From NCBI RefSeq assembly GCF_002111585.1, contig NZ_LUTP01000002.1:1-64000 (forward strand): DNA of 64,000 bases, read 5' to 3'. Positions 18,077 to 29,024 of the stretch are shown here, piece after piece. Made by a program: the position numbers and the translations under genes. This DNA is from Lonsdalea iberica. Its GTDB lineage: Bacteria; Pseudomonadota; Gammaproteobacteria; Enterobacterales; Enterobacteriaceae. The notes below the pieces were generated by a model, which did no database searches, was not told the DNA's origin, and saw only the letters and a list, made by a program, of their open reading frames with translations. Within the stretch, counting starts at the first letter, position 1. Every line of letters begins with the position of its first letter.

Positions 18077-18098
18077 AGGCTGGGCCGAAGCCCAGCCT
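18077..18098 (-). terminator. Terminator after metG
   Basis: AGGCTGGGC-CGAA-GCCCAGCCT is a 9-bp stem with a stable tetraloop, followed on the minus strand by ACTTTTATCT just past the metG stop. Confidence 0.8.
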
Positions 18099-18106
18099 GA
18101 CAGGCG

Positions 18107-20137
18107 TTATTTTACCAACATACCTGGCTGTGCGCCGCTATCCGGGCTTAACAGGAAGATATCTTTTCCACCGGGGCCCGCCGCCATCACCATGCCTTCG
18201 GACATGCCGAAACGCATTTTACGCGGGGCGAGGTTGGCGACCATGATGGTCAGGCGGCCTTCCAGTTGGCTTGGGTCCGGATAGGCTGCACGGATCCCCG
18301 AGAAGACCTGACGCGTTTCGCCACCCAAATCCAAGGACAGACGCAGCAGCTTGTCCGAACCTTCCACCAGTTCCGCTTTCTGAATCAGCGCGATACGCAT
18401 ATCGACCTTGTCAAAATCGTTAAAGGTAATGGTGTCCTGAATCGGATTATCCGCCAGCGGACCGCTGGCCGGCGCTGCTGCGGCTGCGATATCCTGCTTG
18501 GAGTCTTCAATCATCGCTGCGATATTTTTCGGATCGATGCGGTTGAACAGTGCCTTGAACGGATTAACCTGATGGCCCAGCAGCGGTTGAGCCAGCGCGT
18601 CCCACTGCAGATCCGTGTTCAAAAATGCCTCGGCACGTTCGGCCAGTGACGGCAGCACCGGTTTCAGGTAGGTCATCAACACGCGGAACAGGTTGATGCC
18701 CATGGAGCAAATTGTGTGCAGATCGGCGTCGCGACCTTCTTCCTTTGCCACCACCCATGGCGCCTGTTCGTCGACGTAGCGGTTGGCCAAGTCGGCCAGC
18801 GCCATGATTTCACGAATGGCTTTGCCGGACTCACGGCTACTGAACGCGTCGGCAATGCTGTCGGCCGCGTCGGTAAAGGTTTTGTACAGCGCCGGGTCGG
18901 CCAGCGTATCGGCCAGTTTGCCGTCGAAACGCTTGTTGATGAAGCCCGCGTTACGTGAAGCCAGGTTGACCACTTTATTGACGATGTCGGCATTTACGCG
19001 CTGCACGAAGTCTTCCAGGTTAAGGTCGATATCGTCGATGCGGGAAGAGAGTTTGGCCGCATAGTAATAACGCAGGCAGTCGGCGTCCAGATGCTTCAAA
19101 TAGGTATCTGCTTTAATGAAGGTGCCGCGAGATTTAGACATCTTCGCCCCGTTGACCGTCACATAGCCGTGGACGAACAGGTTGGTCGGTTTGCGGAAGT
19201 TGCTGCCTTCCAACATCGCGGGCCAGAACAGGCTGTGGAAATAGACGATATCTTTGCCGATGAAATGGTAAAGGTCGGCGTCGGAGTCTTTGCGCCAGTA
19301 GTCGTCGAAATTCAGATCGTCGCGTTTGTCGCACAGGTTCTTGAATGAACCCATGTAGCCGATCGGCGCATCCAGCCAGACGTAAAAATATTTACCCGGC
19401 GCATCCGGCACTTCGAAGCCGAAGTAAGGCGCGTCGCGGCTGATGTCCCACTGCTGCAGACCGGAGTCGAACCACTCCTGCATTTTGTTCGCCACCTGAT
19501 CCTGCAGCGCGCCGGAACGGGTCCAGGCTTGCAGCATGTCGCTGAAAGCGGGCAAATCAAAGAAGAAGTGTTCACTGTCGCGCATGACCGGCGTCGCGCC
19601 GGAAATCGCCGATTTCGGCTCGATCAGCTCGGTCGGCGTATAAGTCGCGCCGCACACTTCGCAGTTGTCGCCATACTGATCGGCCGCTTTACATTTCGGG
19701 CAGGTTCCCTTCACAAAGCGGTCCGGCAGGAACATGCTTTTTTCCGGGTCGAACAACTGGGAAATCGTGCGGCTCTTGATGTAACCATTTTCTTTCAGGC
19801 GACGATAAATCAGCGTAGACAGCTCGCGGTTCTCTTCGCTGTGCGTGGAGTGATAGTTGTCGTAGCTGATGTTGAAGCCGGAGAAATCCTGCTGATGCTC
19901 CTGACTGACAGCCGCAATCATCTCCTCCGGCGCGATCCCTAACTGCTGAGCTTTCAGCATGATAGGCGTACCGTGGGCGTCATCCGCACAGATGAAATTA
20001 ACCTGGTTGCCGCGCATTCGCTGATAACGAACCCAGATATCCGCCTGAACATGTTCAAGCATGTGGCCGAGGTGGATAGGACCGTTGGCATAAGGCAGCG
20101 CGCACGTAACCAGAATTTTTTTTGCGACTTGAGTCAT
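18107..20137 (-). CDS. metG: Methionyl-tRNA synthetase
   Basis: This 676-residue class I aminoacyl-tRNA synthetase charges tRNA-Met. HIGH-type motif is HLGH in [14 protein letters not shown], and the second signature is KMSKSRGT. The Zn-binding insertion has [17 protein letters not shown], and a C-terminal tRNA-binding dimerisation domain begins about residue 575 ([26 protein letters not shown]). A 13-codon upstream extension is open, but the start [19 protein letters not shown] matches E. coli. It is divergent from mrp, as in E. coli. Confidence 0.97.
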   Translation of the reverse strand: MTQVAKKILVTCALPYANGPIHLGHMLEHVQADIWVRYQRMRGNQVNFICADDAHGTPIMLKAQQLGIAPEEMIAAVSQEHQQDFSGFNISYDNYHSTHSEENRELSTLIYRRLKENGYIKSRTISQLFDPEKSMFLPDRFVKGTCPKCKAADQYGDNCEVCGATYTPTELIEPKSAISGATPVMRDSEHFFFDLPAFSDMLQAWTRSGALQDQVANKMQEWFDSGLQQWDISRDAPYFGFEVPDAPGKYFYVWLDAPIGYMGSFKNLCDKRDDLNFDDYWRKDSDADLYHFIGKDIVYFHSLFWPAMLEGSNFRKPTNLFVHGYVTVNGAKMSKSRGTFIKADTYLKHLDADCLRYYYAAKLSSRIDDIDLNLEDFVQRVNADIVNKVVNLASRNAGFINKRFDGKLADTLADPALYKTFTDAADSIADAFSSRESGKAIREIMALADLANRYVDEQAPWVVAKEEGRDADLHTICSMGINLFRVLMTYLKPVLPSLAERAEAFLNTDLQWDALAQPLLGHQVNPFKALFNRIDPKNIAAMIEDSKQDIAAAAAPASGPLADNPIQDTITFNDFDKVDMRIALIQKAELVEGSDKLLRLSLDLGGETRQVFSGIRAAYPDPSQLEGRLTIMVANLAPRKMRFGMSEGMVMAAGPGGKDIFLLSPDSGAQPGMLVK

Positions 20138-20363
20138 AGTGGGGAACTTGCTTGTTATTGAATGAGAAGGAGCCACGATGTTAACCGATAGCGGCGCGAC
20201 GCGTAAACCTGTTCTGGATGCGGCTTCATGTGCGTAAGCCCGCGAAAAACGGCGGTCGGGCGGCGCTTGAAAAGACTTTGTTCCATGCCGGTACGCCCGT
20301 TCACGGCGTTCTGTTATGCTTAAAGCCGTGTTCTGATTAACGACAAAATTTCAAGGAGCCGGG

Positions 20364-21473
20364 ATGAACGATAACCTCCCCGGGCACAGCCCTGACGCGC
20401 TGCACCAGACGGTGAGCCGCGTTCTCGCCGCCTTTAAACACCCGACATTGAACAAAGATCTGATAGCGCTTAACGCGCTGCACCACTGCGCACTGCTGGA
20501 TGACGTGCTGCACATCGAACTCGTGATGCCGTTTGTCTGGCTGAGCGGCCTTGAGGTCTTGAAGGAATCGGTCAGCGATGCGCTGCTGCGTCTCACCGGC
20601 GCGAAAAGCGTTGAGTGGCGGTTGACGCACGCGGTGGCCACGTTGAGCCGAGCGAACAATCAGCCCGGCATCAAAGGGGTGAAAAACATCGTGGCGGTTA
20701 GCTCCGGCAAAGGCGGCGTCGGCAAGTCCAGCACCGCCGTGAATCTGGCGCTGGCGCTGGCAGCGGAGGGGGCGAACGTAGGGATCCTCGATGCGGATAT
20801 CTATGGTCCTTCGATTCCCACCATGTTGGGGACGACTTATGAACGACCGACTTCGCCGGACGGCGAGCACATGGCGCCGATCGTAGCGCACGGCATCGCC
20901 TCCAACTCCATCGGTTATCTGGTGACGGACGACAATGCGATGGTGTGGCGGGGCCCGATGGCCAGCAAGGCGCTGTTGCAGCTGCTGCAAGATACGCTGT
21001 GGCCTGACCTCGACTATCTGGTGCTGGATATGCCGCCCGGCACGGGCGATATTCAGCTGACGCTGGCGCAGAACGTGCCGGTCACCGGCGCGGTGGTCGT
21101 CACCACGCCGCAGGACATCGCGCTGGTAGATGCGATGAAAGGCATCGCCATGTTCGAGAAGGTGAAAGTGCCGGTTCTGGGCATCGTGGAAAATATGAGC
21201 GTGCATATCTGTAGCCACTGCGGCCATCTGGAGCCTATTTTCGGTACGGGCGGCGCGCAAAAACTGGCGGACAAATATCACTGTGCGCTGCTGGGGCAAC
21301 TCCCTCTGCACATTTCTTTGCGTGAAGATCTGGACCGCGGCGAACCGACCGTGGTGAGCCAGCCTGACAGCGAGTTTACCTCGCTCTATCGCGAGCTGGC
21401 CGGGCGGGTCGCCGCGCAGCTGTATTGGCAAGGCGAAGTGATCCCCACGGAAATCGCGTTTCGCGCGTTATAA
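20364..21473 (+). CDS. mrp: Iron-sulfur cluster carrier protein Mrp/ApbC
   Basis: This 369-residue P-loop ATPase of the Mrp/NBP35 family carries Fe-S clusters to apo-proteins. It has an N-terminal DUF59-like region, a deviant Walker A GKGGVGKSSTAVNLA near residue 115, and the cluster-binding CxxC in MSVHICSHCGHLEPIFG near residue 283. AAGGAG precedes the ATG. It is divergent from metG by 226 bases. Confidence 0.95.
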   Translation: MNDNLPGHSPDALHQTVSRVLAAFKHPTLNKDLIALNALHHCALLDDVLHIELVMPFVWLSGLEVLKESVSDALLRLTGAKSVEWRLTHAVATLSRANNQPGIKGVKNIVAVSSGKGGVGKSSTAVNLALALAAEGANVGILDADIYGPSIPTMLGTTYERPTSPDGEHMAPIVAHGIASNSIGYLVTDDNAMVWRGPMASKALLQLLQDTLWPDLDYLVLDMPPGTGDIQLTLAQNVPVTGAVVVTTPQDIALVDAMKGIAMFEKVKVPVLGIVENMSVHICSHCGHLEPIFGTGGAQKLADKYHCALLGQLPLHISLREDLDRGEPTVVSQPDSEFTSLYRELAGRVAAQLYWQGEVIPTEIAFRAL

Positions 21474-21551
21474 CGCTCCATTCCTGTTCGCGTCCTGCTC
21501 GGACGCGAACTCCCCTCCCGCTTAGTGCTGGCGTGCGAGCGGCTAACTCCC

Positions 21552-21600
21552 TATAATTGCGGCGTTCAGACACCCTTAGCGGTGTGTCCCTTCTTTTATT
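21552..21600 (+). promoter_or_regulatory. udk promoter and leader hairpin
   Basis: A consensus TATAAT lies at 21552-21557. About 12 bases on, ACACC-N6-GGTGT forms a small hairpin followed by a pyrimidine-rich stretch ending TTTTATTTTT, before the udk start at 21626. The arrangement resembles a leader terminator or attenuator but the stem is short. No clear -35 was found. Confidence 0.45.
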
Positions 21601-21625
21601 TTTCGTAAACCAGGTCTTTATTGCC

Positions 21626-22267
21626 ATGACTGACAAGTCTCACCAGTGTGTCATTATCGGGATTGCCGGAGCCTCAGCATCCGGTAAAAGTCTCATAGCC
21701 AGTACCCTTTACCGTGAGTTGCGTGAACAGGTGGGCGATGAACATATTGGTGTCATTCCGGAAGACTGCTATTACAAGGATCAAACCCATCTGACGATGG
21801 AAGAGCGGGTGAAAACCAACTATGACCATCCCAGCGCCATGGACCACAATTTGCTGTTACAGCATCTGAGAATGCTGAAGTGCGGTGAGGAAATCGCGCT
21901 GCCTCAATACAGTTACGTGGAGCACACCCGCCTGGAAGAAACGAAGCGTCTCGAACCAAAGAAAGTCATTATTCTGGAAGGCATTCTGTTGCTGACCGAT
22001 GCCCGCCTGAGGGGCGAACTCAACTTTTCCATCTTTGTCGATACGCCGCTGGATATTTGTTTACTGCGCCGTATGCGTCGCGACGTCAACGACCGCGGTC
22101 GTTCGATGGATTCCGTGATGGCGCAGTATCAGAAAACCGTACGTCCGATGTTTTTACAATTCATTGAACCGTCTAAACAATATGCGGACATCATCGTTCC
22201 GCGCGGCGGTAAAAACCGCATCGCCATCGATATTCTGAAGGCGAAAATCAGTCAGTTCTTTGAATAA
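21626..22267 (+). CDS. udk: Uridine/cytidine kinase
   Basis: This 213-residue salvage enzyme phosphorylates uridine and cytidine to UMP and CMP. It has Walker [12 protein letters not shown] near residue 11, [12 protein letters not shown], the [13 protein letters not shown] substrate region and [13 protein letters not shown] lid. The frame extends 23 codons upstream across the leader hairpin, but [15 protein letters not shown] matches the E. coli start and length. It heads the udk-dcd-asmA series conserved beside colanic acid loci. Confidence 0.96.
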   Translation: MTDKSHQCVIIGIAGASASGKSLIASTLYRELREQVGDEHIGVIPEDCYYKDQTHLTMEERVKTNYDHPSAMDHNLLLQHLRMLKCGEEIALPQYSYVEHTRLEETKRLEPKKVIILEGILLLTDARLRGELNFSIFVDTPLDICLLRRMRRDVNDRGRSMDSVMAQYQKTVRPMFLQFIEPSKQYADIIVPRGGKNRIAIDILKAKISQFFE

Positions 22268-22353
22268 ATAGTTGCGTGCAGGCGCTGCCGCCCTTGGTGA
22301 CTCAGCGCCGACGGCAGCGAAATTACCTGTCTAAATCCTGAGCGGAGAAAATG

Positions 22354-22935
22354 ATGAGACTGTGCGATCGCGACATTGAAAACTGGCTGGATGACGGCCG
22401 GCTGGTGATTACGCCACGTCCCCCCGTCGAACGTATCAGCGGCGCGACGGTCGATGTGCGTCTGGGAAATCAGTTCCGCGTCTTCCGCGGTCATACCGCC
22501 GCTTATATCGATCTGAGCGGGCCGAAAGACGAAGTCAGCGCGGCGCTCGATCGCGTGATGAGCGACGAAATCAATCTGCCGGAAGGCGAAGCCTTTTTCC
22601 TGCATCCGGGAGAGCTGGCGCTGGCGGTGACGTTGGAGTCGGTGACGCTGCCGGACAATCTGGTCGGCTGGCTGGACGGCCGCTCTTCGCTGGCGCGGCT
22701 GGGGCTGATGGTGCATGTGACCGCACACCGCATCGACCCAGGCTGGCAAGGGCGGATTGTGCTGGAGTTCTATAATTCAGGGAAGCTGCCGCTGGCGCTG
22801 CGACCCGGCATGATGATCGGCGCGCTCAGCTTCGAACCGCTGTCAGGCCCGGCGGCTCGGCCTTATAACCGACGTCAGGATGCCAAGTACAAAGATCAGC
22901 AGGGCGCGGTGGCCAGCCGAATCGACGAAGACTAA
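22354..22935 (+). CDS. dcd: dCTP deaminase
   Basis: This 193-residue enzyme converts dCTP to dUTP in dTTP synthesis. It shows [39 protein letters not shown], the catalytic region [28 protein letters not shown] and HRIDPGWQG. The second of two tandem ATGs (22354) has GGAG at better spacing and matches the E. coli length. Confidence 0.97.
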   Translation: MRLCDRDIENWLDDGRLVITPRPPVERISGATVDVRLGNQFRVFRGHTAAYIDLSGPKDEVSAALDRVMSDEINLPEGEAFFLHPGELALAVTLESVTLPDNLVGWLDGRSSLARLGLMVHVTAHRIDPGWQGRIVLEFYNSGKLPLALRPGMMIGALSFEPLSGPAARPYNRRQDAKYKDQQGAVASRIDED

Positions 22936-22983
22936 GCTACAGACGCCGCCGCCCGGTGCAGCCCGAATATCAATGAGGATGGC

Positions 22984-24774
22984 ATGAAAAGACTCTTTAC
23001 CACGCTGGTTATTCTGCTAGTGGTTCTGGCCGCTGGTATGAGTGCGTTGGTCGTGCTCATCAACCCGAATGATTTTCGCGGCTACATGACCCGCCAGGTG
23101 GCGGCCAGAAGCGGCTATCAACTGACGCTGGACGGCGATCTGCGCTGGCATGTCTGGCCGCAGCTAAGTATCTTGTCCGGGGGCATGTCGCTAAGCGCGC
23201 CGGGTGCGCAGGCGCCGATCGTCAGCGCCGAAAATATGCGTCTGGACGTTAAGCTTTGGCCTTTGCTGTCCCATCGGCTGGAAGTGAAGCAGGTGATGCT
23301 GAAAGGGGCGGTGCTTCGGCTTACCCCGGAAAGTCAGCCTAAAAAAACCAATCAGCCGATTGCCCCGCCGGGGGTGTCCGAACCTGACATCGGCCGCGGC
23401 TGGCGTTTTGATATCGGGCGTATTGAGGTGGCGGACAGCCTGTTGATCCTACAGCAGCAGAACGGCGAACAGCTTAATTTGCGTGACATCAACCTGCGAA
23501 TGATGCGCGGCGGGCCGAATGAAGCGCAGGTGACGCTTTCCACCCGCATCAACCGCGACCAGCGCGATCTTTCCCTCTCTGGCTCGTCCGTGCTGGACAT
23601 GCGTGAGTTTCCCCAACGCGTTAGCGCCCGTATCGATCATTTAGATTATCAGCTACAAGGCGCCGGACTGCCCGCAAGCGGTATCACCGGCAGCGGTTCT
23701 ATGCAGGCGGCTTATCAGCGTCAGCCGGAAAAGATTACCGTCAGTCAGTTTGCCCTAAGCGCCAACCAAAGCCAGTTAAGCGGAACCGCGGCCTTCACCT
23801 CGGGTAGCGTACCTGATTACACGCTCGACCTGCGTTCGGAACAGCTGGATCTGGACACGTTGCTGGGACTGGCCACAAGCGAGGACGATAACGTCAGCGC
23901 GGAAAAAGCGCCTGCCGTGAAACCGGTCATCTCCAACGATATCCCGCTGTGGCAGTCGAATAACGGGCTGCGCAATTACACCTCGCATATCGCCTTACAA
24001 GCCGATGCTTTGATCTTCCACGGTGTCAAAATGAGTCAGTTTAGCCTGCGCGGCGTCAACCAGCGGGGCAAAGTGACGATAGCCGAGTTGAGCGGCCGAG
24101 TAGGCGAAGGCCGTTTCTCACTGCCGGGCACGCTGGATATCGATGCCTCGCCGGCCATCAACACGCAACCTGAACTGGAGAATATCGAGTTATCCGATCT
24201 GATGCGGGTGCTGACGCTGCCGGAAACGCTGAGCGGCTCCTTTACCATGAAGGGTAAATTTAGCGGAGACAGCCTGACCGTGTCGGCAATGTTGTCTCAA
24301 TGGCAGGGCAACGCGGCGCTACAGGCGAGCAGCCTGCGGCTGTATGGGCTGAATATTCCGCGGATGATCCAGCAGGCAGTGGAACGCAACAGCAACGGGG
24401 TTCGAGGACAAAGCGGCGACGAGCATTACACCGAGATGCAGCAGATCACCGGTCAGGCCCGCCTGAATGCCGGGAAACTGCGGATGTACAACTTGGATGG
24501 GCGTTCGCAGATTCTGGCGGTTGGCGGGGAAGGGGTGCTGGATTTGCCTGCACAGCGCTGCGATATCAACCTTAGTGTGCAGGTGGTCGATGGTTGGCAG
24601 GGCGATGATCGCGTGGTCCAACTGTTGAAAAATACCCGGATTCCTTTCCGACTGTATGGTCCCTTCAACAACCTGAACTATCAGTTGCCGATCGATCAGA
24701 TGTTGCGTAAGCGGCTGCAAGATGAACTGAAGCAACAGATCAACGACTGGACGAAGAAGAATCAGGCTAACTAA
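22984..24774 (+). CDS. asmA: AsmA family outer-membrane assembly protein
   Basis: This 596-residue protein has one N-terminal membrane anchor (about residues 4-24) and a long periplasmic region rich in beta strands. AsmA-family proteins are large inner-membrane-anchored, bridge-like proteins linked to lipid transport to the outer membrane. The start MKRLFTTLVILLVVLAAGM and the NPNDFRGYMTRQVAARSGYQLTLDGDLRW block are typical. It closes the udk-dcd-asmA run, and a terminator at 24782-24815 follows. Confidence 0.93.
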   Translation: MKRLFTTLVILLVVLAAGMSALVVLINPNDFRGYMTRQVAARSGYQLTLDGDLRWHVWPQLSILSGGMSLSAPGAQAPIVSAENMRLDVKLWPLLSHRLEVKQVMLKGAVLRLTPESQPKKTNQPIAPPGVSEPDIGRGWRFDIGRIEVADSLLILQQQNGEQLNLRDINLRMMRGGPNEAQVTLSTRINRDQRDLSLSGSSVLDMREFPQRVSARIDHLDYQLQGAGLPASGITGSGSMQAAYQRQPEKITVSQFALSANQSQLSGTAAFTSGSVPDYTLDLRSEQLDLDTLLGLATSEDDNVSAEKAPAVKPVISNDIPLWQSNNGLRNYTSHIALQADALIFHGVKMSQFSLRGVNQRGKVTIAELSGRVGEGRFSLPGTLDIDASPAINTQPELENIELSDLMRVLTLPETLSGSFTMKGKFSGDSLTVSAMLSQWQGNAALQASSLRLYGLNIPRMIQQAVERNSNGVRGQSGDEHYTEMQQITGQARLNAGKLRMYNLDGRSQILAVGGEGVLDLPAQRCDINLSVQVVDGWQGDDRVVQLLKNTRIPFRLYGPFNNLNYQLPIDQMLRKRLQDELKQQINDWTKKNQAN

Positions 24775-24781
24775 TGCGCGC

Positions 24782-24815
24782 GAGGCCAGCCGATGACGGC
24801 GTGGCCTCCTCGTTT
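24782..24815 (+). terminator. Terminator after asmA
   Basis: GAGGCCA...TGGCCTC with inner GCCG/CGGC arms forms a long stem, followed by CTCGTTTTCCC, eight bases after the asmA stop. Confidence 0.7.
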
Positions 24816-25432
24816 TCCCGCTCGCTTTTATCACCCAGATAACGAACGTTGCAGATAGCGCACGGCTATCCGCATGCAACGCCTCTGCTATGCTTTTCCT
24901 TTCACGCCGTCGCATCCGGACAGATCTTCCGCCGCCGCCAGGGCTTCATATCCTCGGAAGAATGGGTCGTGGGCATCAGCGCAGTGTCTTCCTGTTGGCT
25001 CCCCGATAGCAATGTGACGGTCGTCGCATCGTTAATCACGCCTGGCGAGCTGCCGCAGCGGTGCAAACGCCTGGCTTCAGATATCGGAAGAGCGATAAGC
25101 GTAGGGCGGGCCGCCCTCTACACGTCGATTTGTTTCAGATAAATATCATAGGAGCAGAAGTGGGATTGCGCGCGTTATACCGAATTTGTCCGCAACAAAT
25201 CCGGATAGTTTGGCTGGCATACGGTTGATTTCTCATTCGCGAGTGGCGTAAAGGCAATGTAGCAACATGGGGGGCGCTACGACATGCGGAGGGATTTTTG
25301 CTGGACGGTTGATGTAGATCGTGGGCGACCTGCTTGTCCTGTCGCTGGAGGAATAGGTTGGGGGAGCGTCATGGGAAGTATGAGCGCTAAGGGAGCGCGC
25401 CGCTCGATGAGCGACGCGGGCTGAGGCTCCGA
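24816..25432. other. Long gap between asmA and yegH
   Basis: About 600 bases hold no gene I can support. A 97-codon frame (24849-25142, + strand) is open, but its translation resembles no family, has no ribosome site and reads as low-quality coding. A small inverted repeat, GCGCT-N5-AGCGC at 25384-25398, lies downstream of yegH on its strand and may aid termination. Confidence 0.55.
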
Positions 25433-27013
25433 TCAGACTTCGTATTCCATTTCATCGTCGTTCTGAGGGATCACCAGCACCTTGATAATGCGATGGCTTT
25501 CGACGGACATTACACGGAACAACACGTTATCAATACGCACCTCGTCGCCTTCTGCCGGTATTTTCTGCGTATGTTCCATCAGCAGGCCCGCCAGCGTGTG
25601 GAACTCGCGCTTTTCTTCCAGCTTCAGCGGAACATACATCAGTAAATCTTCGACTGGCAGATAGCCATTGGCGATGAGCGTACCGTCTTCGTTCATCTGA
25701 ATATCGTGGCGAGCGTCCAGCTCTTCCCCTTCGAGCGGCAGGTTGCCTGCAATGGTCTCCATGACGTCGCTCAGGGTCACGATACCCTCGACCGAGCCGA
25801 ATTCATCCACGATAAACGCGAAATGCGTATGCGCTGCGCGGAATTGCTCCAGCGCGGACAGCAGCGAGAGCTGTTCCGGAAAGACCAGCGGCTGGCGGAT
25901 CAGCGCCCGCAGATCCAGCGGCTGACTGTTGAGCTGCTGGCGCAGCAGCTCAATCACATGAACGACGCCGAGCGGTTCATCCGACACATTGCTGTCGGTC
26001 ACGACCAGACGGGTATGCGAATTTTTTTCCATCAGGGCAGGGAGGTTTTCAGGGGCGGTGTTGATATCGATGTTGTCGATATCATGACGGGAAGTCATGA
26101 TGCTGCCGACAGAGCGTTGAGACATCCCGAGTACGCGCTCAATCATCCGCTGTTCTTGCTGGTTGAAGACCTGCTGATTGTCGGCATCGGTGCTATCGGC
26201 GTTTGTCGTGGTTTCTCTATCGCCGTCTTCCTGCTCGCCGCGCAGGAGTTTGAGTACGGCTTCGGCCGTGCGCTGACGAAGCGGCATGGCGGAGGAGAGG
26301 AAACGGCGTCGGTTAAACATCGCTACCTGATTCAGCATTTCTATCATGACGGAGAAGCCGATGGCCGCGTAGAGGTAGCCTTTGGGGATGTTATAGCCGA
26401 ACGCTTCCGCCACCAGGCTAAACCCGATCATCAAAAGGAAACTCAGACACAGGATAACGATGGTGGGGTGGGCGCTGACGAACCGGGTAAGCGGCTTACT
26501 GGCCAGCAGCATCAGGCCGATGGCGATGGTCACTGCGGCCATCATGACCAATAAATGATCGGTCATACCGACGGCGGTGATCACCGAATCCAGTGAGAAG
26601 ATAGCGTCCAGTACCACAATTTGCGCGACCACAGGCCAGAAGCGCGCGCCTTTGCGCTGATTCTGCTGATTCTCGTCCTTGCCTTCAAGCCGTTCGTTGA
26701 GCTCCATCGTTCCTTTGAAGAGCAGGAACAGGCCGCCGATCAGCACGATAAGATCCCGCGCGCTGAATTCCTGTCCCAGCATGGAGAACAACGGCGAGGT
26801 TAACGTGACCAGCCAGGAGAGGGAAGAGAGCAAGACGAACCGCATCAGCAGCGCTAATGACAAGCCGACGACCCGTGCGCGATCCCTTAATTTTTCAGGC
26901 AGTTTTTCAGCAAGAATTGCGATGAACACCAGATTATCAATGCCCAACACTAGCTCCAGCACCACTAATGTGGCCAGACCGGCCCAGATTGTTGGATCGA
27001 CCATCCATTCCAT
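25433..27013 (-). CDS. yegH: TerC/CBS/CorC-domain membrane protein YegH
   Basis: This 526-residue inner-membrane protein has an N-terminal TerC domain with about seven helices (residues 1-230). It carries the metal-site motifs [15 protein letters not shown] and [18 protein letters not shown]. Paired CBS domains (about 300-420) contain [15 protein letters not shown] and [24 protein letters not shown], and a C-terminal CorC/HlyC transporter-associated domain ends the protein. The TerC part suggests Mn2+ or related metal export; the substrate is not proven. It is opposite in strand to asmA and wza, as in E. coli. Confidence 0.92.
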   Translation of the reverse strand: MEWMVDPTIWAGLATLVVLELVLGIDNLVFIAILAEKLPEKLRDRARVVGLSLALLMRFVLLSSLSWLVTLTSPLFSMLGQEFSARDLIVLIGGLFLLFKGTMELNERLEGKDENQQNQRKGARFWPVVAQIVVLDAIFSLDSVITAVGMTDHLLVMMAAVTIAIGLMLLASKPLTRFVSAHPTIVILCLSFLLMIGFSLVAEAFGYNIPKGYLYAAIGFSVMIEMLNQVAMFNRRRFLSSAMPLRQRTAEAVLKLLRGEQEDGDRETTTNADSTDADNQQVFNQQEQRMIERVLGMSQRSVGSIMTSRHDIDNIDINTAPENLPALMEKNSHTRLVVTDSNVSDEPLGVVHVIELLRQQLNSQPLDLRALIRQPLVFPEQLSLLSALEQFRAAHTHFAFIVDEFGSVEGIVTLSDVMETIAGNLPLEGEELDARHDIQMNEDGTLIANGYLPVEDLLMYVPLKLEEKREFHTLAGLLMEHTQKIPAEGDEVRIDNVLFRVMSVESHRIIKVLVIPQNDDEMEYEV

Positions 27014-27136
27014 AATAGGAGATTACCTCTTTTAACATCATGCATTTAATAACCGGATAGGTTATCAGGACACTCCCCATGCCACCAGACATTGTGCCTT
27101 TGCGGGCAGCTCCCTCACGCGTATGAGACGTGGTTA

Positions 27137-27150
27137 TAGGAATATACCTA
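27137..27150 (+). promoter_or_regulatory. RcsAB box
   Basis: TAGGAATATACCTA matches the enterobacterial RcsAB box TAAGAATATTCCTA at 12 of 14 positions. It lies 725 bases upstream of wza and about 45 bases upstream of the likely -10 region. RcsA-RcsB activates capsule and EPS operons on envelope stress. Confidence 0.82.
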
Positions 27151-27510
27151 GGGGAAAGAAAAACCGAAGGTGCTATCTTCCGGTAATAAATATTATTTAA
27201 GGATTTATTTAGTTATGGCTAATAAGCCCGTCTCTTTCAAGCCTAAACACGGACTTAATATCGTGTTTTTGAATCGAATTAGGAGGGGCTGTCAAAAATA
27301 ACGAGGGGCGTTATGGCCATTATCCGAAAATGGCTTTGTCGTTGATATTCACCTTGTCATTAGGAATTATTTTTCCCTATGCTTCGGAGCGTGAATAAGG
27401 GGTATTTATTCATGGTTCGAAGTCTAATTTTGGGTAATTTTCCTATTGATTTTCCAGATAGCACACAGAATTCATGTTTGCCTTAAAAAATGAACTGTTT
27501 TTAGCGGATT

Positions 27511-27540
27511 GGTTGCTGCAAGCCAAGGGCGGTAGCGTAC
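27511..27540 (+). promoter_or_regulatory. JUMPstart with ops element (RfaH recruitment)
   Basis: The ops core GGCGGTAGCGT (27528-27538) is an exact match, preceded by GCTGCAAGCCAAGG, like the 3' half of JUMPstart sequences. RfaH loads onto paused RNA polymerase at ops and suppresses termination over long polysaccharide operons. It lies 336 bases upstream of wza, within the transcribed leader. Confidence 0.93.
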
Positions 27541-27874
27541 GCGAAAGCGACGAGTTAATTAATTTTCGTTGGTAACTTTAATTACTTTTTAAGGGGTGTC
27601 ATTCAAATGTTCTCATGTTTTGTTCGAATCGGGAATGTGCGTCTCTTCATCGAGAGTCACTAACAAGCACAACCTTATTAGGGTTAATGAACGGAGTGGG
27701 AACACAATTGATGATACAAAGAAGGAAAGTGATGTTTTGGGCGGAAATATACCGTAATCTGATATTTTCCAACCACAATACTCATAAAACTTACTTATTT
27801 CACAAACATGAAAGTTTTTCCTTATAACTGGTGCGCCCTTTACTTCCATTATTGAAAAGCGATGGCATAACAGG

Positions 27875-29011
27875 ATGATAAACCTAAAAATGAGATTGGT
27901 TCCGCTGCTTGTTTCGACGATATTACTGGGAGGGTGTACGGTTATTCCGGGTTCGCACCTCTCGATCTCCGATAAAGAAGTGGTGGAGCAACCGGATGAC
28001 GATTTCAATATCAGCAAACTGGTGAACGTATACCCCATTACCCCTTCATTAATTGACCGTCTTCGGACCAAACCTGTGGTTGCACAGGCGAACCCGCACC
28101 TGGAGCAAGAGCTGCAGAGTTACGAATACCGCATAGGCGTGGGCGATGTCCTGATGGTGACGGTCTGGGATCATCCTGAACTGACGACCCCAGCAGGGAC
28201 GTACCGCAGCGCCAGCGATACCGGCAACTGGGTCCACTCTGACGGCACCATTTTCTATCCCTATATCGGCAAGGTGAAAGTCGCAGGTAAGACGGTGAGC
28301 GAGGTTCGCAGCGAAATCATGCGCCGACTGGCGCAGTACATTGAATCGCCACAGGTTGAAGTCAGTATCGCGGCATTCCGCTCGCAGAAAGCCTACGTGA
28401 CGGGCGAAGTTTCCAAGTCCGGTCAGCAGGCGATTACCAATGTGCCGTTGACTATTCTTGACGCCATCAATAGCGCGGGCGGCCTGACGACCAACGCCGA
28501 CTGGCGGAACCTGATCCTGACCCATAACGGGAAAGACGAACGGATTTCGCTGCAGGCGTTGATGCAAAATGGCGACCTGTCCCAGAACCGATTGTTGTAT
28601 CCAGGCGACATACTGTTTATCCCGCGTGATGACGATTTGAAAATCTTTGTGATGGGCGAAGTGAATAAACAGACCACGCTAAAAATGGACCGCAGCGGCA
28701 TGACGCTGACCGAAGCCTTGGGCAATGCGGAAGGGATGAATCAATCCTTTGCCGACGCGACCGGGGTGTTCGTTATCCGTCCGTTGCATGGAACCCAGGG
28801 ACCGAAGCTGGCGAACATCTACCAGTTGAACACCTCGGATGCGACCTCCTTGGTCATGGGATCGGAATTCAAATTGCAGCCTTATGACGTGGTATATGTG
28901 ACGACCGCGCCGGTGGCTCGCTGGAATCGTCTGATCACACAGTTGGTGCCGACGATTGGTGGCTTCAACGACCTCAGCGAAGGTTCATTGCGTATCCGAA
29001 ACTGGCCGTAG
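27875..29011 (+). CDS. wza: Outer-membrane polysaccharide export lipoprotein Wza
   Basis: This 378-residue protein forms the octameric export channel for group 1-type polysaccharides. The signal peptide ends in the lipobox LLGGC (Cys21). It carries the Poly_export domain ([26 protein letters not shown]) and SLBB repeats ([47 protein letters not shown]). The C-terminal helix includes [17 protein letters not shown]. The first ATG is chosen from alignment with E. coli Wza; its ribosome site is weak. It is first in the EPS operon, and the AmsH type in Erwinia is equivalent. Confidence 0.96.
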   Translation: MINLKMRLVPLLVSTILLGGCTVIPGSHLSISDKEVVEQPDDDFNISKLVNVYPITPSLIDRLRTKPVVAQANPHLEQELQSYEYRIGVGDVLMVTVWDHPELTTPAGTYRSASDTGNWVHSDGTIFYPYIGKVKVAGKTVSEVRSEIMRRLAQYIESPQVEVSIAAFRSQKAYVTGEVSKSGQQAITNVPLTILDAINSAGGLTTNADWRNLILTHNGKDERISLQALMQNGDLSQNRLLYPGDILFIPRDDDLKIFVMGEVNKQTTLKMDRSGMTLTEALGNAEGMNQSFADATGVFVIRPLHGTQGPKLANIYQLNTSDATSLVMGSEFKLQPYDVVYVTTAPVARWNRLITQLVPTIGGFNDLSEGSLRIRNWP

Positions 29012-29024
29012 GAGTGAGGGAACG

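Larger units (their letters stand above)
27014..27874 (+). promoter_or_regulatory. Long regulatory and leader region of the EPS operon
   Basis: These 860 bases carry no supported gene. They hold an RcsAB box (27137-27150), a probable promoter just downstream in the AT-rich stretch near 27185-27215, and a JUMPstart/ops element (27511-27540). The leader before wza would then be some 650 bases long and AT-rich, resembling the long amsG leader of Erwinia amylovora. Short frames in the leader have no family features. Confidence 0.7.

Noticed and set aside
20337-21431. A 364-codon open frame on the minus strand opposite mrp
   Set aside because: It is a mirror of a GC-rich gene: its translation is Arg/His/Gln-rich, has no family features and covers the strongly conserved mrp coding region.
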